The position numbers and the translations under genes were made by a program. Shown here one piece after another: positions 1-5,845 of a stretch of DNA of 8,356 nucleotides (its first letter is position 1; every line of letters begins with the position of its first letter). Location: the NCBI GenBank assembly GCA_012522615.1, contig JAAYKB010000199.1, positions 1 through 8,356 of the forward strand. The letters run 5' to 3'. Source of the DNA: Clostridiales bacterium. Its GTDB lineage: Bacteria > Bacillota > Clostridia > Oscillospirales > Acutalibacteraceae. The notes under the pieces were generated by a model. It ran no database searches. It saw only the letters and a list, made by a program, of their open reading frames with translations, and was not told the DNA's origin.

Positions 1-85
1 GGGCTATACAAAGTATAAATATCATCCTTGTTCGCCTTTTAATAGTAGCGTTTGCCGCCCGAGAAAAAAACCTTCCGATTTTCAC
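1..85 (-). CDS. N-terminal fragment of a probable membrane-anchored protein (runs off the left edge)
   Basis: A GTG start at 85-83 opens 28 sense codons with no stop before the window edge. The translation begins MKIGRFFSRAANATIKRRTR and continues MIFILCIA: a basic stretch (R16-R20 contains KRRTR-type residues) followed by the start of a hydrophobic run. This is the usual layout of a protein whose first transmembrane helix or uncleaved signal anchor begins near residue 21. The start is backed by a very good Shine-Dalgarno (AAGGGGG on the minus strand, 100-94) with 8 bases to the GTG. It lies 175 bp downstream of the AraC-type gene on the same strand. In such loci a transporter permease or a sensor kinase would be typical, but 28 residues cannot decide between them. 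The reading frame and start are fairly convincing; the function is unknown. Confidence 0.5.
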   Translation of the reverse strand, partial: MKIGRFFSRAANATIKRRTRMIFILCIA

Positions 86-93
86 AGAATATG

Positions 94-100
94 CCCCCTT
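94..100 (-). promoter_or_regulatory. Ribosome binding site of the left-edge gene
   Basis: The minus strand reads AAGGGGG, 8 bases before the GTG at 85. It is the main evidence that the 28-codon open frame at the edge is a real gene start. It follows directly on the T-run of the 111-143 stem-loop. Confidence 0.5.
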
Positions 101-143
101 TAAAAATTAAGAGACTATTATACAAATACAGTATAACAGTCTC
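101..143 (-). terminator. Probable rho-independent terminator after the AraC-type gene (may overlap a promoter)
   Basis: On the minus strand GAGACTGTTATAC pairs with GTATAATAGTCTC around a 7-base loop. This gives a 13-bp stem with a single G-U pair, followed at once by TTAATTTTT. Read as plus-strand RNA, the G-U pair becomes an A-C mismatch and the tail is poorer, so the structure favours termination of leftward transcripts. It lies 117 bases past the AraC-type stop codon. The stem is AT-rich at its top, and it also contains TGTTATACT, which fits an extended -10 box. A promoter or operator role for the next gene is therefore an alternative. Confidence 0.6.
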
Positions 144-209
144 CTTTGGGGTTTTCTTTGTGTAAATCTTAAACTAATTGTTGTTTTTCTGTCTGTTGAT
201 ACTTCGCTG

Positions 210-235
210 AAACTCTGGCGTTAATGCCAAAGTTT
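210..235 (-). other. Stem-loop just downstream of the AraC-type gene
   Basis: On the minus strand AAACTTTGGC pairs with GCCAGAGTTT around the 6-base loop ATTAAC, giving 10 bp with one U-G pair. It begins 25 bases after the stop codon. It lacks a T-run, so it is not a classical terminator. It may stabilise the 3' end of the message ahead of the stronger stem-loop at 111-143. Confidence 0.4.
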
Positions 236-260
236 ATACCGACCTAATAGACGGCAGGAA

Positions 261-1433
261 CTATTTAATCTTGTTCGCATATTCACTGGGCGGATAGCCG
301 TATTTTTTTTTGAATTCGGAAGAGAAATAGTGAATCGAGCAATAGTTCATCATTTCCGAAACTTCGGTTACGGTCATATTTCCCTCCAAAAGCGCCTTCT
401 TGCTGATTTCCAGCCGCTTATCCCGTTTATATTGAGAGATAGTTTTGCCTGTCTCTTCCTTAAATATTTTTGATAAATAAGATGATGTTAAGAAAAATTT
501 TGCCCCGATTTCTTCAACCGTAAGATCGCCGGACATAATATTTGCATCTATATAATTGAGCACCTCTTGCACCGTTTCATTTTTTCTTGCTTGGCTTACC
601 ATATTTCCGGATTGCAATTCATACATATCGTCTTTACCCAGAGATCTTATGAGTTCTACCAGCAAAATATTAAGTTCGGAAATAATAATATCCAAATAGA
701 ACAGGCTTGCATTTTCATTTTCGTTGATTATATTTTTAAATTTTCGAAATATTTCTAAATTTCCCGGAATGGTTCTGTTTACAAGAGCTCCGCTAAGCGG
801 ATTTTTGGTGTTGAATACTATGCTTACAAAGGCGGTATTTTCATTTTCGCTATCCAAATAGTATCGGGTGTTTTTATCGATTATAAAAATCTGGCCCGAA
901 GATATTCTTCTGAGGGTATTATTATACTTGCAAATAAGACTGCCCTTGTCAACATAAAGAATTTCGTACAATACGTGGTGCATTGTGTTGATATGCTTGT
1001 TTGCCTTTTTTTCTATATAGTTTATCTGGTGAACCGCTTCGACCGTTACCCCTTTTTCAAGCGGAGGAAGCTCTACCGGAATCCCTATTTCTATTGTCTT
1101 GGCCAAGCCTTTTGCGGCAAGGGAAAACTTTAAATCGCCGTGACTGGCGACAAATAAAAAAACAACCCCACCCGTGATGCAGATTGGCTTATCGACCATA
1201 TATATTTTTATGCTGTTGTCGCTGTAAATGAATAACAGCCCGGTTCCGTTTAAGGGCTCAATAAAACAGTCATCTTCAAAACGATTGAACTCCGAAGTTG
1301 CAAATTTCAGCGCATCCAACTCATAATATGTATATCCTTCCGGAAATGTATACTGGTTGCCCGGCTGTAAGACATAACCGAATTCATACAACTCGTACTC
1401 CCTGATATAGGATATCTTATACTTGTTATCCAT
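261..1433 (-). CDS. AraC-family transcriptional regulator with cupin-type sensor region
   Basis: A 390-residue DNA-binding regulator, probably controlling the flanking sugar-use genes. The C-terminal ~100 residues (about 286-390) carry the two helix-turn-helix units of the AraC family. The first runs from LTVEEIGAKFFLTSSYLSKI, followed by FKEETG; the second contains MTVTEVSEMMNYCSIHYFSS and ends in the family signature FKKKYGYPPSEY. Residues ~130-210 look like the family's cupin ligand-binding fold (HHVLYEILYVDKGSL, then SSGQIFIID). The first ~125 residues form a further beta-rich segment that may be a second cupin-like half. The start is taken as ATG 1433 because AAGGGTG lies 9 bases upstream; the longer GTG start at 1445 has no Shine-Dalgarno. 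The gene lies 166 bp downstream of the GH16 pair on the same strand with no clear terminator between them, so co-transcription is possible. It is visibly more AT-rich than the enzyme genes. Family call is firm; the ligand and target genes are inferred. Confidence 0.93.
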   Translation of the reverse strand: MDNKYKISYIREYELYEFGYVLQPGNQYTFPEGYTYYELDALKFATSEFNRFEDDCFIEPLNGTGLLFIYSDNSIKIYMVDKPICITGGVVFLFVASHGDLKFSLAAKGLAKTIEIGIPVELPPLEKGVTVEAVHQINYIEKKANKHINTMHHVLYEILYVDKGSLICKYNNTLRRISSGQIFIIDKNTRYYLDSENENTAFVSIVFNTKNPLSGALVNRTIPGNLEIFRKFKNIINENENASLFYLDIIISELNILLVELIRSLGKDDMYELQSGNMVSQARKNETVQEVLNYIDANIMSGDLTVEEIGAKFFLTSSYLSKIFKEETGKTISQYKRDKRLEISKKALLEGNMTVTEVSEMMNYCSIHYFSSEFKKKYGYPPSEYANKIK

Positions 1434-1478
1434 ACGTAAATTCACCCTTTTGAAGAATGCATGAAATATTTGTTTGTC

Positions 1479-1511
1479 GGTCTTATGACATTACTCTATA
1501 GGGTCTTAGGA
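1479..1511. promoter_or_regulatory. Direct repeat upstream of the AraC-type gene, candidate regulator site
   Basis: GGTCTTATGA (1479-1488) and GGTCTTAGGA (1502-1511) match at 9 of 10 bases and are offset by 23 bp in the same orientation. They lie 45-80 bp upstream of the AraC-type start. AraC-family proteins bind direct repeats about two helical turns apart, so this could be an autoregulatory site. I did not find the same decamer in the 3615-3892 intergenic region, which weakens the case for it as the locus-wide operator. Confidence 0.25.
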
Positions 1512-1599
1512 TGCAGTTTATATTCGGCAAACCCGGATTTGCGCCTTTGCTTATAAAGCAGAAATACAAAGCCCGCGGCATAAAATCTTTTTAACTTTG

Positions 1600-2616
1600 T
1601 CACGGTTTTATTTTATACATTTTTACCCAGTCTACCTTTGATTCAAGCGGCAACATATCATCGGTGAAATTTCCGGCATAATGAATACTGTTTTTTGAAG
1701 CGAAACTGGTAGCCATTAATAAACAAAGCTCGGAATTGCTGGTGCAGGCAATTCCTTTGTAAACCGATACCAACTCCCCGTTATAGTAATAGAAAATACC
1801 GTAATCCAGGCGGACAACCCCAAATGTATTGCGGGCGTTCATAATGCCCCGCACGTCACACCATTTGCTGTACGCGGTCGAATATTTTCCGTCGCAATAA
1901 TAGTGTGTGGTGACAGAATATTTTTCTCCCCAGCACGGGGCATATTCCAAGAAATCCAATTCGCCGCTACGGGAGCGTTCCGGGTCAAGCGGGTGTAAAA
2001 GAAAATATCCGTCGTCGACCTGTGCGAGCCATGCGGCGAATAAAACCCCTCCCTGTTTATGAAGGTCGACATTGACCATTACGCAACCGCGCTGTATATG
2101 TACACGGTTCAATGTATTGACACAGGAGGCTACATAAGAGGCCGTTTTGGTGATGCCGGTCTCGGGGTCGGTTACGGCCGTGCTCTTTTTTACGGCTGGG
2201 AGAACGAGAAAACCGTCTTCAATCCGCACAAGATCGCCCGACATCATGGAATTGTTTTTTGTGTTGATGTTTATGCCCCACGGCCATCCCAGGTTCCACA
2301 CTTCCGGGTCGGGCCGGTCGCCGTCAAAGTCATCATAAAGAAAGCAATCCAAATGCGTAAACGTCAATTCATAAACGCAGGATATTGTAGGGTCTAAAGT
2401 GTAAGTAGCGGTGATCCCAATCGAATCATTGGATTCCCGAATGCTGTAAGGCACGATCACATCCATTCCGTAAATTTTCACTTCGGGGAATTTGCACGAG
2501 AGAACACAGGCGCTGGAACCGTCGTTTTCGTCATTTATGTAACAGCGAAAGGAGTATCTGGCGTCAAATTCGGGCAAACCCGGATGCAGTTCATCTAATA
2601 CAAGCCGCATTTTCAT
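1600..2616 (-). CDS. GH16-type glycoside hydrolase, second of a tandem pair
   Basis: A 338-residue protein with a concanavalin A-like glucanase fold. The GH16 catalytic motif is intact as ELDFLE (nucleophile E219, D221, acid/base E224), with W196 in the strand before it and THYY (237-240) after it. GH16 enzymes cut internal beta-1,3/1,4-glucosidic or galactosidic bonds with retention; the substrate here cannot be read. Residues ~1-90 are a separate beta-rich domain, and the catalytic domain starts near DDFDGDRPDPEVW (95-107). There is no signal peptide, and 12 cysteines fit a reducing cytoplasm. The ATG at 2616 is chosen because GAGGAG lies 10 bases upstream; a longer frame from 2667 would overlap the upstream gene and has no good site. 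Only 29 bases separate it from the upstream GH16 gene, so they form an operon. Its N terminus and C-terminal end (TDDMLPLESKVDWVKMY) align with that neighbour, showing old duplication. Confidence 0.82.
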   Translation of the reverse strand: MKMRLVLDELHPGLPEFDARYSFRCYINDENDGSSACVLSCKFPEVKIYGMDVIVPYSIRESNDSIGITATYTLDPTISCVYELTFTHLDCFLYDDFDGDRPDPEVWNLGWPWGININTKNNSMMSGDLVRIEDGFLVLPAVKKSTAVTDPETGITKTASYVASCVNTLNRVHIQRGCVMVNVDLHKQGGVLFAAWLAQVDDGYFLLHPLDPERSRSGELDFLEYAPCWGEKYSVTTHYYCDGKYSTAYSKWCDVRGIMNARNTFGVVRLDYGIFYYYNGELVSVYKGIACTSNSELCLLMATSFASKNSIHYAGNFTDDMLPLESKVDWVKMYKIKP

Positions 2617-2626
2617 GGTTTTACCG

Positions 2627-2632
2627 CTCCTC
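2627..2632 (-). promoter_or_regulatory. Ribosome binding site fixing the start of the second GH16 gene
   Basis: The minus strand reads GAGGAG, 10 bases before ATG 2616 and inside the 29-base gap after the upstream GH16 stop codon. It decides against the longer in-frame start at 2667. Confidence 0.65.
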
Positions 2633-2645
2633 GTATAAAACAAAG

Positions 2646-3614
2646 TCAACGGTAAGCCTTTACCCATTCAAACGACGTTTCAAACGGAAACATATCATCT
2701 GTACACGGCCCTAGCCATTCAAGGTCATCGTGAAGTTTAGCGGAATTTGTAGACAACACAATATAAGCGTCCACCGCATCTTCATGGGTAAAAATGTTTC
2801 TGTTTGCGACTACAGGCTTTCCGTCTATGTAATAGTATATCCCATCTGGCTCCCAAACACAAGCATAATCATGGTAGTCCTTATATATCTTGTCCGCTGT
2901 TTCTACCCAATATAAACGCGAAAAATGTTCACCGGTATCCCTATCCCAATAGTGCATGGTGATAGGGAATTTATTTTCATAGAAAGCCGAATATTCCACA
3001 ATATCTATTTCGCTGCATCCCATATTTGTGCGTTCTCCGTCCATGAAAAATGCGTCTTTGGTATATGTTCCCTCGGGCATCAGCCAAAAGGCGGAATTAC
3101 AGCCGCCCCTGTCGGGCGATTTCATACGCGCCATAAAGCATCCGTATTTTTGGGATAATCTTTTATGAGTCCTGATCCCGGAGGTTGTATATTTAACCCT
3201 GTCCGGCATTTCCAGACGCTCGGCAAAAATTTTCAGCACACCGTCTTTTACGATTTCTCTCGAATTTTTGTACTCAAAAGGAGACCAAATTTCCGGGTTC
3301 AGACTGCTGCCGGGAAAATGGTCTTCAAAGTTTAATCTCCATTTCTTTGGAGTAATGGTTATTTGCGCTTTCTCTCCGGTCAATTTGTCGATCGCCGTAA
3401 TAATAAAATTATCGTATGTCCTTTTCTGCCCATCCGTTGCGGTTACTATGTTGTTCTCTATTTTTAGGTCATTTGGCGCGGCTTTTAACGTATATTCGTC
3501 TGCTTTCCGCTCCTCGGAACCGCACATCATTTTTATCTCGTATTCGGTCGAATATCCGGGCAATTCCGGAAAATAGTTATTGATTTCAAGCTTGATATCC
3601 ACCCTTAAATCCAC
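2646..3614 (-). CDS. GH16-type glycoside hydrolase (laminarinase-like), first of a tandem pair
   Basis: A 322-residue retaining endo-glycosidase of the GH16 fold. The motif EIDIVE (E202, D204, E207) is the beta-bulge form seen in laminarinase-like members. FWLMPEG (176-182) precedes it with the expected active-site tryptophan, and ITMHYW (218-223) follows. Residues ~1-90 look like an Ig-like beta-sandwich (VDIKLEINNYFPELP, then EKAQITITPKKW). The catalytic domain begins at NFEDHFPGSSLNPEIW and closes with EWVKAYR. No signal peptide or membrane segment is visible, which is unusual because most GH16 enzymes are exported. The start is uncertain. GTG 3614 gives the listed frame but has a weak ribosome site. 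GTG 3602 lines up with the neighbour's ATG. TTG 3590 lies 9 bases after AAGGGTGG. An extended -10 box is found at 3645-3653. Specificity (beta-glucan, beta-galactan or other) is unknown. Confidence 0.85.
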   Translation of the reverse strand: MDLRVDIKLEINNYFPELPGYSTEYEIKMMCGSEERKADEYTLKAAPNDLKIENNIVTATDGQKRTYDNFIITAIDKLTGEKAQITITPKKWRLNFEDHFPGSSLNPEIWSPFEYKNSREIVKDGVLKIFAERLEMPDRVKYTTSGIRTHKRLSQKYGCFMARMKSPDRGGCNSAFWLMPEGTYTKDAFFMDGERTNMGCSEIDIVEYSAFYENKFPITMHYWDRDTGEHFSRLYWVETADKIYKDYHDYACVWEPDGIYYYIDGKPVVANRNIFTHEDAVDAYIVLSTNSAKLHDDLEWLGPCTDDMFPFETSFEWVKAYR

Positions 3615-3644
3615 ACTCTTTCAAATAAAATCAAATTTATTTTC

Positions 3645-3653
3645 AGTATAGCA
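3645..3653 (-). promoter_or_regulatory. Extended -10 promoter element for the GH16 operon
   Basis: The minus strand reads TGCTATACT, matching the extended -10 pattern TGnTATAAT at all but one position. It lies about 30 bases before the GTG at 3614, giving a short leader. No good -35 hexamer stands 17 bases upstream, which is acceptable for extended -10 promoters. The palindrome at 3671-3680 falls where the -35 region would be. Confidence 0.45.
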
Positions 3654-3670
3654 TATCAAAAATCATATAC

Positions 3671-3680
3671 TTTACGTAAA
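3671..3680. promoter_or_regulatory. Perfect 10-bp palindrome, candidate operator of the GH16 promoter
   Basis: TTTACGTAAA is self-complementary and is centred about 25 bases upstream of the TATACT box of the leftward promoter. A protein bound here would contact or block the -35 region. It is short enough to occur by chance in AT-rich DNA. Confidence 0.25.
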
Positions 3681-3780
3681 CCTGCAAATAATTGATGTTT
3701 TTGACTTTTATATATTCCGCGGTTCAACTGCATCTTAATTTAACGTAACTATTGTTCGAAAAAAAACAAATAAACCAACT

Positions 3781-3803
3781 GTGATAATTGTTAAAATTAT
3801 TAC
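3781..3803. promoter_or_regulatory. Imperfect 9+5+9 inverted repeat upstream of the GH20 gene, candidate operator
   Basis: GTGATAATT and AATTATTAC are inverted copies matching at 8 of 9 positions around the spacer GTTAA. The element lies 90 bases before the GH20 start in the divergent intergenic region, where a regulator could control one or both directions. I could not identify a convincing -35/-10 pair for the plus-strand genes. TATAGT at 3858-3863 is the best -10 guess, with no matching -35. Confidence 0.3.
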
Positions 3804-3892
3804 GGAACTGTTTGTATTGTGAAGTGAAAACTAAACAAAAAAATCACCATTCAACAGTATAGTTCATGGCAAACGGAGGCTAGGATTTTATT

Positions 3893-5743
3893 ATGAAAGT
3901 TAGAAAGACAGAGAATGCTCAGGTTAATGAAATACTCGAATATTTGGGCACGGCTTTTTCGGATGACGGCCTTACCCTTGATTATGTCGAAAAGCCGGAA
4001 TTAAACGGGCTTGAAATCGAGAAACAGGGCGACAGAATAATAATTAACTATTCGCAGCTCTCTTATTTATTCAGAGCGCTCGGTATTGCAAAAGAAAATC
4101 TGGACAAGGGCGATTTTAAGATAAAAGAAAGAGCGCGTTTCAGTTTAAACGGGATGATGGTTGACTGTTCACGAAATGCCGTAATCTCAATCGAAACCTT
4201 ACAAGATGTGATAAAACAGATAGCATTGATGGGACATAACATGTTGATGCTGTATACCGAGGATACATATGAAATCGAAGGCGAGCCGTATTTCGGGTAT
4301 ATGCGCGGGCGCTACACAATCAAGGAGCTGAACCTTTTAGACGATTACGCAGCCGGCTTTGGCGTTACCTTGATTCCGTGCATCCAAACCCTCGCCCATC
4401 TCAACGCAGCGGTAAACTGGAGGGTTTATAAAGACCTTACCGATACCGGTGACATTTTGCTTATTGACGATGAAAAGACCTATGAGTTTATCGAAAAGGC
4501 GATAAGTTCGCTGCGCAAATCCTTCAAAAGCGACAGAATTCATATCGGCATGGACGAGGCGCATATGGTTGGGCGGGGAAAATATCTGGATAAGCACGGA
4601 GATGTGGATAAGACCGAGCTTATGCAGCGTCATTTGAACAGGGTGCAAAAGATCTGTCAAAAATACGGTTTCCGCCCCATGTTGTGGGGGGATATGTTCT
4701 TCCGCATAGCCAACAACGGTGAATATTATGCGAGAGGTTCGGATTATTCCAATCTGATAAAGTGCGTGTCCGACGATATAGATTTGGTTTATTGGGATTA
4801 TTACTCGCTGACAAAAGGCGAATATGAAAATCTTGCGGCCGCCCACAAGAAAATTGCGAACAACGTCGTTTTTGCCGGCGGGGCGTGGAAATGGACCAGT
4901 TACGCCCCCAGCCTGTTCCACAGCATGCGGGTGTCTCGTTTGGCTCTTGAGGCGTGCTTTGAAAACGGCATTAACGAGGTTTTTGCCACGTTATGGGGCG
5001 ATGACGGAAACGAAGCCAGCCTGTATTCGGTGCTTCCCGTTGTGCAGTTATTTGCGGAATACGGATTTTACGAAAGCTTTACAGACGAGTATTTGGCCAA
5101 GAGATTTAAGACCTGCACGGGAGGCAATCTTAAGGATTTTGAATTGCTGGATTTGCCCAACTTCCCTGCGGGGACACATAGCAATGCGGAAAGCAATCCG
5201 AGCAAGTATCTGCTCTATCAGGATACCTTGATGGGCCTGTTTGATAAGCATGTTATGGATGGCTTTGATGATTATTATGCAGAAACGGCCGAAACGCTTT
5301 GGAACGCGGCCGCACGAAACGGAAGATATAGCTATTTATTTGAGACGCTGGCCAGCCTTTGCGATGTCCTAAAGAACAAAAGCGAAGTAGGCGTAAAGAT
5401 TAAAAACGCCTACCACAAAAAGGATGTCCAGGAACTGCAGAGGATTGTCGATAAAACCCTGCCCGAGATAATTGCCGGCGCGGAAAAATTCAGGGATGCT
5501 ATCGAAAAACAATGGTTTATAGAAAATAAGCCGTTCGGATTTGAGATAATTGATGTCCGGATTGCGGGCGTAATCCAGCGGACAAAGTCGGCCCGGGCAA
5601 GACTGAAGTCATATTTGGACAACCGGATTGACCGGTTGGAAGAGCTGGAGCAGGAGCGCCTGTTTTTTGACGGACAGGAAAACAACTATAACATAAGCTG
5701 TTATAACTGGAGACGCATCTTCTCTCCGGGCGTTTTCCCGTAA
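3893..5743 (+). CDS. GH20 beta-N-acetylhexosaminidase, cytoplasmic type
   Basis: A 616-residue exo-glycosidase that removes terminal beta-linked GlcNAc or GalNAc by substrate-assisted catalysis. The family's Asp-Glu pair is present in RIHIGMDEAHMVGRG (D221 orients the acetamido group, E222 is the acid/base). Domains: a small N-terminal GH20b-like domain (~1-80, with INYSQLSYLFRALG), the TIM barrel (~82-400) and a helical C-terminal region to 616. Barrel motifs include LYTEDTYEIEGEPYFGYMRG (120-139), RPMLWGDMFF (261-270), VYWDYY and TLWGDDGNEAS, which place the usual active-site tryptophans. No signal peptide is seen, so it should act on imported oligosaccharides. GGAGG stands 13 bases before the ATG, with a nearer AGGA 7 bases away. 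It heads the plus-strand operon and is followed 102 bp later by the GH65 gene. Length and C-terminal end look complete. Family call is firm; the preferred aglycone is unknown. Confidence 0.93.
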   Translation: MKVRKTENAQVNEILEYLGTAFSDDGLTLDYVEKPELNGLEIEKQGDRIIINYSQLSYLFRALGIAKENLDKGDFKIKERARFSLNGMMVDCSRNAVISIETLQDVIKQIALMGHNMLMLYTEDTYEIEGEPYFGYMRGRYTIKELNLLDDYAAGFGVTLIPCIQTLAHLNAAVNWRVYKDLTDTGDILLIDDEKTYEFIEKAISSLRKSFKSDRIHIGMDEAHMVGRGKYLDKHGDVDKTELMQRHLNRVQKICQKYGFRPMLWGDMFFRIANNGEYYARGSDYSNLIKCVSDDIDLVYWDYYSLTKGEYENLAAAHKKIANNVVFAGGAWKWTSYAPSLFHSMRVSRLALEACFENGINEVFATLWGDDGNEASLYSVLPVVQLFAEYGFYESFTDEYLAKRFKTCTGGNLKDFELLDLPNFPAGTHSNAESNPSKYLLYQDTLMGLFDKHVMDGFDDYYAETAETLWNAAARNGRYSYLFETLASLCDVLKNKSEVGVKIKNAYHKKDVQELQRIVDKTLPEIIAGAEKFRDAIEKQWFIENKPFGFEIIDVRIAGVIQRTKSARARLKSYLDNRIDRLEELEQERLFFDGQENNYNISCYNWRRIFSPGVFP

Positions 5744-5783
5744 GCCGGATACCAATCGGGATTACGCATTGCATTAAATATCC

Positions 5784-5804
5784 CCTACCTTCAACGAAGG
5801 TAGG
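5784..5804 (+). other. Compact hairpin between the GH20 and GH65 genes
   Basis: CCTACCTTC pairs perfectly with GAAGGTAGG around the 3-base loop AAC. The 9-bp stem is followed by GTTAGGTTAAAAAATTA rather than a T-run, so it is unlikely to terminate transcription. It may be a processing or stability element that sets unequal amounts of the two enzymes. The right arm continues into a short TAGGTT repeat. Confidence 0.45.
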
Positions 5805-5845
5805 TTAGGTTAAAAAATTAAGTGTTAAAGGATGGGCGGTATCGT

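Noticed and set aside
1446..1599. Possible terminator between the second GH16 gene and the AraC-type gene
   Set aside because: Only weak stems of about 5 bp (such as GCAAA/TTTGC) without T-runs are visible.
2059..2397. 112-codon plus-strand open frame across the second GH16 gene
   Set aside because: It is antisense to an intact GH16 frame with catalytic motif, and its translation has no family features.
2617..2667. Longer start for the second GH16 gene at 2667, overlapping its neighbour by 22 bases
   Set aside because: The extra 17 residues do not align with the paralogue, and the strong GAGGAG site points to ATG 2616.
2617..2667. Possible frameshift splitting one large GH16 protein into two
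   Set aside because: Each frame has its own N-terminal domain, complete catalytic domain and closing strand, so they are two genes.
3826..3838. Possible CcpA cre-like site (TGAAAACTAAACA)
   Set aside because: The central CG of the cre consensus is missing and the symmetry is poor.
4337..4921. 194-codon open frame on the minus strand inside the GH20 gene
   Set aside because: It lies wholly opposite a well-supported GH20 coding region containing the catalytic motif, and its translation shows no recognisable domain.
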